From: CAZZEX01 sp964653285
GTDB lineage: Bacteria > Chloroflexota > Anaerolineae > B4-G1
Direction of reading: 5' to 3'
NCBI GenBank assembly: GCA_964653285.1
Contig: CAZZEX010000017.1
Coordinates: 4,139 to 68,138 of the forward strand
Length of the DNA stretch: 64,000 bases
Below are positions 8,946 to 18,799 of this stretch, piece after piece. Made by a program: the position numbers and the translations under genes. The notes beneath the pieces are model-generated. The model was given only the letters and a program-made list of their open reading frames with translations. It was not told the origin of the DNA and ran no database searches. The stretch's first letter is position 1, and each line of letters begins with the position of its first letter.

Positions 8946-9626
8946 ATGACTGAGACAACTGAGGAGCAATTGGCCCTGCGAAACCGCATCATCGGCTTAT
9001 TGCTACGTGATGCGCGCGAGCGGGCCAAGAAGACCAAGCGGGAATGCGCGGCGGCACTGGGAGTTTCCGCCAGTACCATCACGGCTTATGAAGAGGGACG
9101 CAAACCCATCTCTCTGCCAGAGTTGGAGGTGCTGGCCTGCGTGCTTGATACTCCAACAGCGTACTTTTGGGAACGTGCCCCGGAACTTATGCCAGAGGAA
9201 GAGCCACTGCCGCTACAGGAAGTACTGAATCTGCGCCATCGCATCGTGGGGGCGCTCTTGCGCCAGGCCCGGCTGGAGGCTGATGTTTCCCAGAAGGAGG
9301 CGGCGAAGATGTTGGGCTGCTCAACTAAACGTCTCTCCGCCTACGAGTACGGGGAGCGGCCTATTCCGCTGGCGGAATTGGAGTTACTGGCGCACCACTT
9401 GCATCTGTCTCTGGAATACTTCCTCGATAATCAGGGAGGGCCGGTGGGAGAATGGAACCGGCAGGAGGAGGCCTGGCACCATTTTCGCAAACTCCCTGAA
9501 GAAATACAGGGGTTTGTCATCCAGCCTATTAACGTCAAATACCTGGAAGTGGCGATGAAACTGGCCCAGATGCCGGCCGGAGGCCTGCGCGCCATTGCCG
9601 AGGGGCTGTTGGACATTACCTACTGA
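8946..9626 (+). CDS. Transcriptional regulator with two XRE/Cro helix-turn-helix domains
   Basis: The protein carries two tandem HTH_3 domains: residues ~12-65 (LLRDARERAKKTKRECAAAL, then GVSASTITAYEEGRKP) and ~80-135 (LLRQARLEADVSQKEAAKML, then GCSTKRLSAYEYGERP). Each is followed by a short PELEVLA/AELELLA helix. The duplication suggests a single chain binding a pseudo-palindromic operator. The C-terminal ~70 residues form a helical segment with no known motif. ATG at 8946 is chosen because AGGGAGGGATTG lies directly upstream; the in-frame ATG at 8880 lacks this. The gene is preceded by a good promoter and followed by a TPR gene 51 bases downstream, probably cotranscribed. The target is unknown. 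Confidence 0.8.
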   Translation: MTETTEEQLALRNRIIGLLLRDARERAKKTKRECAAALGVSASTITAYEEGRKPISLPELEVLACVLDTPTAYFWERAPELMPEEEPLPLQEVLNLRHRIVGALLRQARLEADVSQKEAAKMLGCSTKRLSAYEYGERPIPLAELELLAHHLHLSLEYFLDNQGGPVGEWNRQEEAWHHFRKLPEEIQGFVIQPINVKYLEVAMKLAQMPAGGLRAIAEGLLDITY

Positions 9627-9677
9627 TTGCAGACTGCGAATTGCAGGTTGCGGAACAAGTTACAGATCGGGGGCACG

Positions 9678-10226
9678 ATGATGGAGAATACCGCTTCTGC
9701 ACAGGAACTCAAAGAGGAAGGACTGCGGCTGTTCCAGGAGGGACTGTACGAAGATGCCGCTGCCAGGTTTGGACAAGCCCAGGAGATGTTCGCCGCCAAA
9801 GGGAACGAACTCGAGGCGGCTGAGATGGTGAATAACCTGGGTGTGATCTACCGGATGCAGGGTAAGTGGGATGAAGCGATTGCAGCCCTGGATGAGGCCG
9901 GGGCGAGTTTTGCACGCCTGGGCGACCACGATCGTGAGGCACGGACGCTGGGTAATTTGGGCGGGCTGTACGCCAGCAGGGGTGAGCGTGACAAGGCGAA
10001 GGAATGTCTGCGCCAGGCGGCCGACATCTTTGCCGAGTTAGGCGACGTTCAGCGCCGGGGAGAGACGCTGCTGGCGCTGGGGGTGCAGATGTGGAAGACA
10101 GGCGACCGCAGCGCTGGTCTGGCGACCTACGAGGCTGGCCTGCAGACGTTGCAGCAACCGACGGTCAGCCAGAAGGCACTACGCGGTCTATCCAGTTTGC
10201 GCACCAGGTTGCTGGGCGGGCAGTGA
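9678..10226 (+). CDS. Tetratricopeptide-repeat protein
   Basis: About 183 residues made of four TPR units, e.g. ELEAAEMVNNLGVIYRMQGK, DREARTLGNLGGLYASRGER and RRGETLLALGVQMWKTGDR, each with the small-residue pattern of helix A/helix B. It is a protein-protein interaction scaffold with no catalytic domain and no signal peptide, so cytoplasmic. ATG at 9678 (or 9681) follows GGGGGCACG; the frame upstream is made of repeat words (gcagactgcgaattgcagg) and is unlikely to be translated. It probably shares the XRE transcript. Confidence 0.7.
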   Translation: MMENTASAQELKEEGLRLFQEGLYEDAAARFGQAQEMFAAKGNELEAAEMVNNLGVIYRMQGKWDEAIAALDEAGASFARLGDHDREARTLGNLGGLYASRGERDKAKECLRQAADIFAELGDVQRRGETLLALGVQMWKTGDRSAGLATYEAGLQTLQQPTVSQKALRGLSSLRTRLLGGQ

Positions 10227-10301
10227 AGAAAGCAGTCAGCAGTTAGCGGTTAGCGCTCAGCAAAGGCTATCGGCTAACTGCTTCCGACTGGCGGCTATTG
10301 G

Positions 10302-12818
10302 CTAACTTCGCAGCGCTGCGCTCAGTTCCCGCTCCAGCCGGCGGATAATCTTGGCCCGCAGTTTAGCGACCTCCCGGTCGGTCAGCGTGCGGTCGTCCGC
10401 CTGGTAGGTGAGGCGGTAGGCCAGGCTCTTCCGGCCAGCCCCTACTTGTTCTCCCTGGTAGACGTCGAACAGGACGGCCGAGCGCACGAGCGGTGCGCCA
10501 ATCTGAGCGATGAGATCGCGTACGCGCACCGCGGGCACCTCTTTGTCCACCACCACCGCCACGTCCTCGTAGACCGGCGGATGGGCGGAGATAGAAACCA
10601 TCGTGCGAGGTGCACCCCAGGCCGCCAGCAGCCTGTCCATGTCGAACTCCAGCGCACAGATGGGCTGCGCTGGCAGGTCGAATGCCTCCCGTACCAGAGG
10701 GTGCAGTTCCCCCATCACGCCCACCACGTCATCCCCAACGCTTACCTGTGCACATCGGCCCGGATGGAAGGCAGGGTGCTCGCCCGGCTCAGACGTTCCT
10801 TTCAGTCCCAGTCCTGCCAGCAATGCTTCCACTGCCCCCTTGAGGTCGTAGAAGTCCATCGGTGTGCGATCCTGGCCCGCCAGCCACGAGCGGGCCTCCC
10901 GCGGGCCGGTCATCACGATGCCCAGTCGGCACGGCTCGTCGGGCAGCGTTTGCTCCTCCACCGGCAGGTAAACCGCGCCAATTTCGAAGATGGCCACGCA
11001 GTCGAGGAAGCGCAGGTTCTCGCGAGTGGTGTGAAGAAGAGAGGGAAGCAGCGTCTGCCGCAGGGTGGCCCGCTCGACCGAGAGAGGGTTACGCACGCGC
11101 AATCTCTCCCCCCCCTTTGCCCCCCCCAATGGGGGGGGGAAGGGGGGGGGCTCCACGTTCACCAGCGAGTAGGTGATGACTTCATCAAGCCCACAGCCGG
11201 CCAGGAGATCGCGCACGCGCTCGGCCCCTTCCAGGTGGGGGTTGGCCCGCTGCGGGGGCAGTTCGTCGCGCATGAGCGTCGTCGGGAAGCGGTCGTATCC
11301 CCAGATGCGCCCTACCTCCTCAACCAGGTCTATAGGCCGCGTGACGTCGAGACGATGGGAGGGAATGGTGACGAGTAGATGAGTAGACGAGGAAGAAGCA
11401 GATGAGGAGGAAGGGGTTACCTGGAATTCCAGGGAGGTGAGGATGCGCACGATTTCGTCGGTCGGCACATCAATGCCCAGGACGCGAGTAGCGTAGGCTG
11501 GGTCCAATTCGACCACCCGCTGTGGCTGGCGACCAGGGTACAGGTCGCCGATGATCGGGACGACAGTGCCGCCGCCCAGTTCCGCCATCAAGTGGGCCGC
11601 CCGTGCTGCGGCCTGCACCGTCAACTCTGGGTCCACCCGCCGCCCGAATCGCTGGCTCGCATCGCTCGTCAGCCCCAGCAGGCGGGAGGTGCGGCGGACA
11701 TTGAGGAAGTGGAAGTTGGCCGATTCCAGAAGGACGTCGGCCGTCGCCTCGGTGACCTCGCTCTCCAGTCCCCCCATCACGCCGGCCACCGCCACGGGAC
11801 CACCGCCATCGGTGATGAGCAACATCTCCTCGTCGAAGATGCGCCACTCGCCGTCGAGAGTCTTCATCTGCTCGCCAGGGTGGGCGCGGCGCACGATGAT
11901 TGCCGGGCGGTCATCTCCCGGCCTGGAGCGCAGGACGTGGTGATCGAAGGCGTGCAGTGGTTGTCCCAACTCCAACATCACGTAGTTGGTGATGTCCACG
12001 ATGTTGTTGATGGGCCGCATCCCGGCGCGGCGCAGTCGCATCTGCATCCAGAAGGGCGCAGGCCCCACTTTCACGCCCTGGATGAAGGCCGCCGAGTAGC
12101 GCGGGCACAGGTCGGGGTCGGCGATCTCCAGCGCCAGGAAACCTGGCGTGGGGGCCAATTCTGCCGGGTGGCGTTTCAGCACCTCGAGCACGTCCCTCCT
12201 GAGGGGTACGTCCAGTAGAGCCGCCACCTCGCGGGCGATGCCGAAGACCGACTGCAGGTGGCCGAAGGGCCCCTTGATGTCGAACTCCAGCACGGTGTCG
12301 CCCAGGTAATCAGCCAGCGGCATGCCCACCGGTGCGTCGTCGGGCAGGTAGATGATGTCCACGTGCTCGTCGGAGAGGCCCAATTCCTTTTCCGAACAGA
12401 CCATGGCTCGCGAAGGGACGCCGCGGATATTGGTTTTCTTCAGCCTCCTGACACGCCAATCCTCGGCGTGGCCGTCGTAGAGGCGGGTGCCCTCCATCGC
12501 GAAGGCCACCTTGAGGTGCAGGTCGCTCTGCCCCCGGCGCTCCAGCAGGCTGGGGGCTCCCGTGACGACGACCTCGAACTCCGGCCCACCATACTCTACC
12601 TTGGCCAAGACCAGCCGGTCGGCGTTGGGGTGGGGACGGACAGCACGGAGTTCGCCCACGACGATTTTCTCCGGGTCCCAGGGCAGTGCGGCCCCCGGCA
12701 GGCCGATGTATTCGATGGTTTCCACCTCCAGCCCGGCCAGCGTCAGTCGCTCGGCCAGTCCCTTGATGGGGAGCGTGATATCCACGTAGTCTTTGAGCCA
12801 GGACAGCGGTACTCGCAT
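10302..12818 (-). CDS. pheT: Phenylalanine--tRNA ligase beta subunit
   Basis: PheT is the beta subunit of the alpha2-beta2 enzyme that charges tRNA-Phe; it carries tRNA recognition and editing domains. The N-terminus MRVPLSWLKDYVDITLP is diagnostic, followed by a tRNA-binding EMAP-like domain, B3/B4 editing domain, B5 and the C-terminal anticodon-binding domain (ISAHPPVYEDVAVVV). ATG at 12818 has AAAGGAGAGT upstream. The coding sequence contains two in-frame foreign-looking inserts. One is a Ser-rich run (SSSSASSSST) from words at ~11370-11417; the other is a Pro/Gly run (PPPFPPPLGGAKGG) from a GC palindrome at ~11107-11152. It is separated from pheS by two membrane-protein genes. Confidence 0.93.
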   Translation of the reverse strand: MRVPLSWLKDYVDITLPIKGLAERLTLAGLEVETIEYIGLPGAALPWDPEKIVVGELRAVRPHPNADRLVLAKVEYGGPEFEVVVTGAPSLLERRGQSDLHLKVAFAMEGTRLYDGHAEDWRVRRLKKTNIRGVPSRAMVCSEKELGLSDEHVDIIYLPDDAPVGMPLADYLGDTVLEFDIKGPFGHLQSVFGIAREVAALLDVPLRRDVLEVLKRHPAELAPTPGFLALEIADPDLCPRYSAAFIQGVKVGPAPFWMQMRLRRAGMRPINNIVDITNYVMLELGQPLHAFDHHVLRSRPGDDRPAIIVRRAHPGEQMKTLDGEWRIFDEEMLLITDGGGPVAVAGVMGGLESEVTEATADVLLESANFHFLNVRRTSRLLGLTSDASQRFGRRVDPELTVQAAARAAHLMAELGGGTVVPIIGDLYPGRQPQRVVELDPAYATRVLGIDVPTDEIVRILTSLEFQVTPSSSSASSSSTHLLVTIPSHRLDVTRPIDLVEEVGRIWGYDRFPTTLMRDELPPQRANPHLEGAERVRDLLAGCGLDEVITYSLVNVEPPPFPPPLGGAKGGERLRVRNPLSVERATLRQTLLPSLLHTTRENLRFLDCVAIFEIGAVYLPVEEQTLPDEPCRLGIVMTGPREARSWLAGQDRTPMDFYDLKGAVEALLAGLGLKGTSEPGEHPAFHPGRCAQVSVGDDVVGVMGELHPLVREAFDLPAQPICALEFDMDRLLAAWGAPRTMVSISAHPPVYEDVAVVVDKEVPAVRVRDLIAQIGAPLVRSAVLFDVYQGEQVGAGRKSLAYRLTYQADDRTLTDREVAKLRAKIIRRLERELSAALRS

Positions 12819-12879
12819 TGGACTCTCCTTTCTGATCTCTTCATTACCTTGCTTCTCATCACGACACATACTGCTGGCC

Positions 12880-15582
12880 TCAGGGTGCATCCTCCCTGGC
12901 CGGGATGATAGGGACCGTTTGTAGTGGTATGGCGTTATGGGGATATGGGTTCCCCTCGGCGTCCAGCGCCAGTAAGCGCTCCCCTGTGTCCGGTGAGTAC
13001 ATACCTACGTACAACGTGCACTCACCACCTGGCGCATCGGCAGGTATGGGGATAATATGGTGGTCAATGATCACCTCCCTGGCCAGCCACTGGGAAGTGG
13101 GAGCCGCCCTCTCTGCAGGCAAGCCATCGTGCTGGCTCAACAATGCCCCGCCCGGTCCAATGAGGTGCGTAAAAACCTTAAGCCAGGCGTTTCCGGGAGC
13201 CTGAGCCTGCCAGTAAAGGGTAACCGTAAGGTCCTGGTCAGGCTGCACTGAGGCCGGAGTAAGGTCGTACCCTAGCAGGCCAATCCCGTCGCCCAACGTT
13301 GCTGCCAGCCTGTACTGCATTTTAGGAACGCGATAGATATGCGGTCTATCGCGCACGCGGATTTCTTGCAGTGGTATTTTCCACTGCTCTCGGCTGTTAT
13401 CAATCGTAGCGGCCAACAGGTAGCGGCCATCCACCGCCCCACTCGGCACCTGGAGGACACAAATGCTTTCCACCAGCGCTCCGGGATAGGGAATGGGGAT
13501 GGAGCAGTCAGAACTAACCTGGCACTGTTCTCCACGCCTTTCTACCGTGAAAGACACTGTGTATGGAGCCCCCGGTACACGGACGGCCTGCCAGAAGAGC
13601 GAAAGTGGGACCATGTGGCCGACCCACATCTCGCGGTCGAGAAAGCCATAGCCTAGCAGGCGGAGGTTGGGAGCCTCCGGGGGGATCTGCAGTGGGGGGC
13701 GGAATCGGTTTTCGAGCACTAACCTCTCATCAGTCAGAGCAGGACCGGCCATCACGGGAATCGGTTTCGTCTGAATCTCGCCCAGACTTCTCGAGGTGGC
13801 GGGCTCGTGAAGCGCTACGTGCAGGGTGTAATCGCCTGGAGTTAGGGTGGGGGGCGTTACCCAGTAAATATCCATTTGCGAGCCCCCATCACCTGCCAGG
13901 TGTTGCCAGGCGAAATTGTAACGCCACCAGGTCATCCCCGCCGCGTCGTCCAGCCGCAGGTGCACGTCAGTTTCAGGCGCAAGTGCGGGTGTCCCCTCCC
14001 AGTCCAACCAGAGCCTTACGAATGTATCAGGACGCAGGGGCCAGATTGAGAATCCAAAGCCGCGCAGGGTTACACCTCCTTCAAACTCTCGGCCGACCTC
14101 TTCGATGTGGGCCAGGAGGGGGACGGCGGGTAGGACGCGGGCGAGGTTGCCGATATCTAACGCTGCCCATACGTAGCCGGACGTCTCCCAATCTAGCCCG
14201 AACATCGGTTCGCGGAAGTAGACGGGAGCGCCAGCGTTGATCAGGGCAATGGCCTCGGCTCGACCAGCATCGCCGGGCCCTACCACTACACGACCATCAG
14301 GCCGTAGGTGCTCGACAGAATGGTAGTAGCGCAGTGGCCAGCCCAGCACCCAGGTGCTGAAAACGGTCGCACCGCTCTCCACTGTGGACAGTATCTCGCG
14401 GGAGACACGGTCGGCATAGCCGTCGCGGAAAGGGGTGAGGGCAGTAAGGTTGGCATGGTATAACCAGATCATCGGCGCCAGCGCCGCTGAAGCCATCACT
14501 ACCTGGGTTGCCCGAGCCAACCAGCGCTGCTGCAACTGGCGTCGGAGCAAGTCCCAACCGCCATCCCAAGCCAGCCCCCACCCAGCGGCCAGCACGAAGT
14601 CCCACTGGGCGAAATAGCGGCGATTATCTGGTGCCACCCACGCCACCGATGAGAAAACAAATACGGCAACCCCCAGGCCCAGAAGTAGCAGGCCCGTCCG
14701 CCGTCGCGCAGCCCCTGCGCTCCGCCTCATCTGCATCAGTAACCCAGCCAGAGCGACCAACATTGGAAATAGACCGTAGGGCTCAATAAGCCAGGGCCAG
14801 ACCTGGCCACAGATGCGCTTCACCAGCGCTGTCAGAGTAGAGGTAGAGTGGAAGAAACTACTACCCTCAACGAACAGGAAGCGAAAGAGCACGTCCAATG
14901 GCCAGACGCCCAGCAGGGCTAGCCATGCCCAGGAGAGCAGCGACGGCGCGACAACCAGGAGACCCAGCACCAGCCACTGCCACAGCCCCTGTCGAAGCAT
15001 CCGCCCTCCGAGCAGGACGAGGAGCGCGAAAACAGGCAGCACGATGACGAAAACCCGGTGATGGGCCAATCCCACCCCGCAGGCCAGGGCAAACCAGACA
15101 GGCGAACTGCGCCCTTCCTGCCATCGCAACAGCATCAACCCAGAGAGGGCCACCAAAGCGGTATGCATCGGGTAAGCACTGGCCAGTATGGAGTGGGACC
15201 AGAAGAGCGCAGAGCAGGCGAGCATCCCGCATGCCCCCACGATGGCCCAGGGGCGCGCATGGACGAGCCCCATTATGCAGCACAGGCAGATCAGGGCAAT
15301 CACGGAAAAGAGGGCCGAGAGGAGGTTGACACGCCAGGCCATGGTGCCAAACGGCAGCATAGTCACCCACAACTTGCCCACCATCTGGTAAATAGGGTAA
15401 CAGGTGGGATGGATGACCTCCAAGGTGTAGAGCTTGGTCTGGAACTCGGCCGTATCTTGGAGATAAACCGTGCCCGGAGCCAGCGTGCGTAGGTATAGAA
15501 ACGCTGCCGCGATGCTGACACCAGCCGGTAGGGCCCAGCGCGTAAGTGCTCTGATTGTTTCAACTCGTCGCTGTTTCTCCAT
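12880..15582 (-). CDS. DUF2723-type polytopic membrane protein (GT-C glycosyltransferase-like)
   Basis: Residues ~15-400 contain about ten hydrophobic segments. The first loop reads APGTVYLQDTAEFQTK, where the acidic pair matches the catalytic-loop pattern of DUF2723/GT-C enzymes that use lipid-linked sugars. The C-terminal half is extracytoplasmic and holds beta-sandwich segments; the last one (LLGYDLTPASVQPDQDLTVT, then LYWQA and LLSQHDGLP) also ends the neighbouring 15708-17732 protein. The length is 900 residues. The start ATG overlaps a remnant of a second pheT 5' end. Together with the next gene it interrupts the pheS-pheT pair, so it is probably cotranscribed from the Phe T-box promoter. 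Glycosyl transfer is inferred from fold only. Confidence 0.7.
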   Translation of the reverse strand: MEKQRRVETIRALTRWALPAGVSIAAAFLYLRTLAPGTVYLQDTAEFQTKLYTLEVIHPTCYPIYQMVGKLWVTMLPFGTMAWRVNLLSALFSVIALICLCCIMGLVHARPWAIVGACGMLACSALFWSHSILASAYPMHTALVALSGLMLLRWQEGRSSPVWFALACGVGLAHHRVFVIVLPVFALLVLLGGRMLRQGLWQWLVLGLLVVAPSLLSWAWLALLGVWPLDVLFRFLFVEGSSFFHSTSTLTALVKRICGQVWPWLIEPYGLFPMLVALAGLLMQMRRSAGAARRRTGLLLLGLGVAVFVFSSVAWVAPDNRRYFAQWDFVLAAGWGLAWDGGWDLLRRQLQQRWLARATQVVMASAALAPMIWLYHANLTALTPFRDGYADRVSREILSTVESGATVFSTWVLGWPLRYYHSVEHLRPDGRVVVGPGDAGRAEAIALINAGAPVYFREPMFGLDWETSGYVWAALDIGNLARVLPAVPLLAHIEEVGREFEGGVTLRGFGFSIWPLRPDTFVRLWLDWEGTPALAPETDVHLRLDDAAGMTWWRYNFAWQHLAGDGGSQMDIYWVTPPTLTPGDYTLHVALHEPATSRSLGEIQTKPIPVMAGPALTDERLVLENRFRPPLQIPPEAPNLRLLGYGFLDREMWVGHMVPLSLFWQAVRVPGAPYTVSFTVERRGEQCQVSSDCSIPIPYPGALVESICVLQVPSGAVDGRYLLAATIDNSREQWKIPLQEIRVRDRPHIYRVPKMQYRLAATLGDGIGLLGYDLTPASVQPDQDLTVTLYWQAQAPGNAWLKVFTHLIGPGGALLSQHDGLPAERAAPTSQWLAREVIIDHHIIPIPADAPGGECTLYVGMYSPDTGERLLALDAEGNPYPHNAIPLQTVPIIPAREDAP

Positions 15583-15690
15583 ACTCCACCTCGGCCAGGA
15601 TCAGCCGATCCGTGTTGGGGTAGGGACGGGCGGAGACTGTGACATCTACGTATTCTCTGAGCCAGGACCCAGGGCAAGGGGACCCCGCAT
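15583..15690 (-). pseudogene. Vestigial 5' end of a second pheT
   Basis: On the minus strand an ATG at 15690 opens a short stretch with a pheT-like start. After a frameshift, translation gives SWLREYVDVTV joined directly to ARPYPNTDRLILAEVEYG. The intact PheT has SWLKDYVDITL at residues ~6-16 and RPHPNADRLVLAKVEYG about 50 residues further on. The fragment is therefore a pheT start with a ~130-150 base internal deletion and a frameshift, lying immediately upstream of the DUF2723 gene exactly as the true pheT lies downstream of it. This implies a duplication around the inserted membrane genes. Confidence 0.75.
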
Positions 15691-15707
15691 TGCATCTCTT
15701 CCTAAGT

Positions 15708-17732
15708 CTAAGGTATAGTCAGCGTTTGCAAGATCACAGAGTCGCCAGCCGGAGCACCGGACGAATTCAGTACAGCGACCCGGCCTGCGTCCTCTGTGTA
15801 CAAGCCTACCCGTATGGTGTAGGAGCCAGGAGCCAGGGCCGTCTCAAATAACACCGGGTGGAAATCCACGACGGTCTCGCCCACCGTCCACACGTCGGTG
15901 GAATAAGTCCACAGCGCTGGAATGCCATCGTGCTGAGAAACCAACTGGCCGGACGTATCCAAGATGTGCACGAACACCTTGAGCATGTTGGTCACCGGTT
16001 GGATGGCCTGCCAGTATAGGAACACTCCCACTCGGGGGACGATCTCCTCGGGTACCTCCCGGGCGATATACAGATCATACCCCGTCAGTGTAATCCCCCC
16101 TTCCAGGTGGGCGTCCAGCGGGTGATTTGGCCGCGGCGGGTCACCCTCAATGCGGTAAAGCACATATTCGCGATTCTCGGGGATCAGAAGTGGCGTCAGT
16201 CCGGCCGGTCGGCTGTTAGGGTTCAACAATTCCTCTAGCCCAGGGTGGGCCGCGATGCCCGTTGCGGTATCGTACAAGACAAAGCGGTACCCCCTCTCCC
16301 GCGCCAGGGCATGCAATTCCTCCAGCGAGTTCATATCCGGTGCCGCCCAGTAAGACTGAACGTAACGTGTGCGAGCCGGTACCGAAGCGTCGTGAAAGGG
16401 GATGGCAGAACTCAGTACCTCGCTGGCCGACTGCATCCCACTGGCGCGCAGGGTGTTTGTCACGGCCAGCACTTCCGTACTGGACGCCTGGGCATTGCGG
16501 AGGTAACTGAGTGGGATAGTGCTCGACCAGCCTAGCAGCGCGATGAGCACGATGGTTCGGGTCGGCAAAGCGAACCGACCGATGGAGAGATGCCTGGGCA
16601 CGATAGCCCACACAAAGTACACCGCGCAGAAAGCCAGCACAGGCAGAATTACGATCAGGTAGCGTGGGTCATAACGGATGACTGCCTGAGCAGCCAGTAA
16701 TCCGCATACGTAAAGTGTGAGCAATACCCGTTTGCTTGCCTCAATCTCCCTGCCTGCCAGCAGGGTGAAGAGCAGCCCTGCCTGAGTAAGCAGTCGCAGG
16801 GGCGTATCCAACAGCAACATGCCCGGATCCACCCAGAAACTTCTCGCCGTGTCCCACCAGTGCTGCATGAACCGCGTCGGGTTGTTCAGGAAGACCTCAA
16901 TCGGAGAGATGTCCATCGGTGCCAGGCGCCACTCCGTGGCGTTGTTGCTCAACCCCTCTACGTGCCACCAGACGTTGTGTAACTGGGTAGAATAGAAAGG
17001 GTTGCCTGTAACCAGCGTGCTGGGGATTAACTGCATAGCGGCCCCAATTAGAAATCCGCCCAGGAACAGGCCGGTAATGGCCCACATTGAGCGGCGTCGC
17101 TGCATCAGCGCCCGACCTGCCAGAAACAGCAGACAGAGCGCGCTGGTGACGATGGCGGTATAGCGAGTCACGTAAGCCAGGCCGGCCAGCACACCCGCCA
17201 CGAAGTTCGGTCCCTTGCGCTCTGAAAGGCTGATCAGGAGTGCCAACGAGAGCCCTTGCAGTCCGGCCGACAGCATATCGTTGCCTTCTAAGGTAGCGTA
17301 GTACAGGAAGTATCCCGTCGTCGCCAGAAAACCTTCGCCCAGCAGGGCCAGCCAACGATTGCCCGTCAGGTGGTACGCGAGCAGGTAGACGCTGCATAGC
17401 AGGAGTACTCCACCGACGCCAGAGAGCACATGTCCGATCTGGGCCGCATCCCACCCTGCCCGCAGCCCGCACCGGATCAGCAGCGGACAACCGTTGGGTT
17501 GCATCCCACCAACCCAGCGGTCAAGGGAGTCAAGCCTCAGCCTTTGGGCCATTTCCACGAATTGGAAATAGTCTACGTTGCGGATGGTGACGACATGCCC
17601 CACGTATCGCACCGCGAAGTAGGCGAACGCCAGCAAAATCAGGCTCGCCAGGATGATATGGGTGGTCTGGAGCAGAATCTGATGCCGCTGACCAGGCTTC
17701 GTAGTACGCATCATCATGGGAGTGCTTCTCAT
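15708..17732 (-). CDS. Polytopic membrane glycosyltransferase-like protein
   Basis: The 674-residue protein has an N-terminal cytoplasmic stub, about ten transmembrane segments, and a first periplasmic loop with RNVDYFQFVEMAQRL, similar to the acidic catalytic loop of GT39/PMT-like enzymes. The C-terminal ~130 residues form an extracellular beta-domain (LYWQAIQPVTNMLKVFVHI, SQHDGIPA) shared with the DUF2723 protein downstream. Its start overlaps the pheS stop (TGATG), so translation is coupled to pheS. Substrates are unknown; a role in cell-surface glycan assembly is inferred. A start five codons later (M6) is possible. Confidence 0.65.
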   Translation of the reverse strand: MRSTPMMMRTTKPGQRHQILLQTTHIILASLILLAFAYFAVRYVGHVVTIRNVDYFQFVEMAQRLRLDSLDRWVGGMQPNGCPLLIRCGLRAGWDAAQIGHVLSGVGGVLLLCSVYLLAYHLTGNRWLALLGEGFLATTGYFLYYATLEGNDMLSAGLQGLSLALLISLSERKGPNFVAGVLAGLAYVTRYTAIVTSALCLLFLAGRALMQRRRSMWAITGLFLGGFLIGAAMQLIPSTLVTGNPFYSTQLHNVWWHVEGLSNNATEWRLAPMDISPIEVFLNNPTRFMQHWWDTARSFWVDPGMLLLDTPLRLLTQAGLLFTLLAGREIEASKRVLLTLYVCGLLAAQAVIRYDPRYLIVILPVLAFCAVYFVWAIVPRHLSIGRFALPTRTIVLIALLGWSSTIPLSYLRNAQASSTEVLAVTNTLRASGMQSASEVLSSAIPFHDASVPARTRYVQSYWAAPDMNSLEELHALARERGYRFVLYDTATGIAAHPGLEELLNPNSRPAGLTPLLIPENREYVLYRIEGDPPRPNHPLDAHLEGGITLTGYDLYIAREVPEEIVPRVGVFLYWQAIQPVTNMLKVFVHILDTSGQLVSQHDGIPALWTYSTDVWTVGETVVDFHPVLFETALAPGSYTIRVGLYTEDAGRVAVLNSSGAPAGDSVILQTLTIP

Positions 17733-18754
17733 CAGAACTGCCGCAAGAACCGCAAGTCGTTCCCGTAGAACAGGCGGATGTCGTCAATGCTGTACTTGAG
17801 CATCGCTGGCCGCTCGACCCCCAGCCCGAAAGCGAAGCCGCTCCACTCATCGGAGTCGTAGCCGCCGTTTTGTAGCACGAGCGGGTGGACCATCCCCGCC
17901 CCGGCGATCTCCAGCCAGCCGCTGTATTTGCACACCCGGCAGCCCTCCCCACCGCACAGGATGCAGTCCATGTCCGCCTCAATGCTGGGCTCGGTGAAGG
18001 GGAAGTAGGAACCCCGGATGCGGATGTGGCGCTCCGGCCCATAAAGCCGCCGCGCAAACTCAGTCAGCGTGCCGATCAGGTCGGTGAGGGCAATGCCGTG
18101 TCCCACCGCCAGCCCCTCCACCTGGTAGAACTGGTGCTCAGAACGGGCGGTGATCTGCTCGTAGCGGTAGCATTTACCGGGCAGGATGACGCGGATGGGC
18201 TCGGGGCAGCGCTCACGCATCACCCTGATTTGCCCCGGCGAGGTGTGCGTGCGCAGCAAGACCTCGTCGCTGATCCAGAAGGTGTCCCACATGTCGCGGG
18301 CCGGGTGATGGGGCGGCATGTTCAGCAGCCCGAAGTTCAGTTCGTCGGTCTCGACGTCGGGGGACTCGTAGACCTGGAAACCCATCTCGGCGAAGATAGC
18401 GTAAATCTGGCGCAGCGTCTGGGTGGTGATGTGCAAGTGCCCCGGCCCGATGGGGCGGCCCGGTAGCGTGATGTCCAGCGCACGCTGCCCCAACTCCCGC
18501 TCCATCTCCGCCTGGCGTAGCGCCTGGGCCTGTGCCTGGTAGGCTGCCTCTAACCTGGCCTTAACCTCATTGGCAGCCCGTCCAAAGGTCGGGCGTTCCT
18601 CCTTTGGTAGTTCCCCGACGGAGCGCAACATCAATGTCAGCGTGCCCCTCTTGCCCAGATAGCGCCTGTGCCAGGCAGTCAACGCGTCGCCGTCCTCTAT
18701 TGTCTCCAGCGCGGCCAGGGCTCCCTTTTCCAGTTGGTTCAGTTGATCGAGCAT
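17732..18754 (-). CDS. pheS: Phenylalanine--tRNA ligase alpha subunit
   Basis: PheS is the catalytic alpha subunit of phenylalanyl-tRNA synthetase. The N-terminal coiled coil (LNQLEKGALAALETI) is followed by the class II core: motif 1 region HPARDMWDTFWI, motif 2 (FTEPSIEADMDCILC) and the C-terminal GLGVERPAMLKYSIDDIR, which binds ATP and phenylalanine. The length of 340 residues is normal. A short Cys cluster (CILCGGEGCRVCK) could bind zinc. It is the first gene downstream of the T-box. Confidence 0.95.
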   Translation of the reverse strand: MLDQLNQLEKGALAALETIEDGDALTAWHRRYLGKRGTLTLMLRSVGELPKEERPTFGRAANEVKARLEAAYQAQAQALRQAEMERELGQRALDITLPGRPIGPGHLHITTQTLRQIYAIFAEMGFQVYESPDVETDELNFGLLNMPPHHPARDMWDTFWISDEVLLRTHTSPGQIRVMRERCPEPIRVILPGKCYRYEQITARSEHQFYQVEGLAVGHGIALTDLIGTLTEFARRLYGPERHIRIRGSYFPFTEPSIEADMDCILCGGEGCRVCKYSGWLEIAGAGMVHPLVLQNGGYDSDEWSGFAFGLGVERPAMLKYSIDDIRLFYGNDLRFLRQF

Positions 18755-18799
18755 CGGTTATACTCCTCATTGAGCACCCAGGATCTAGAAATCGAGCAT

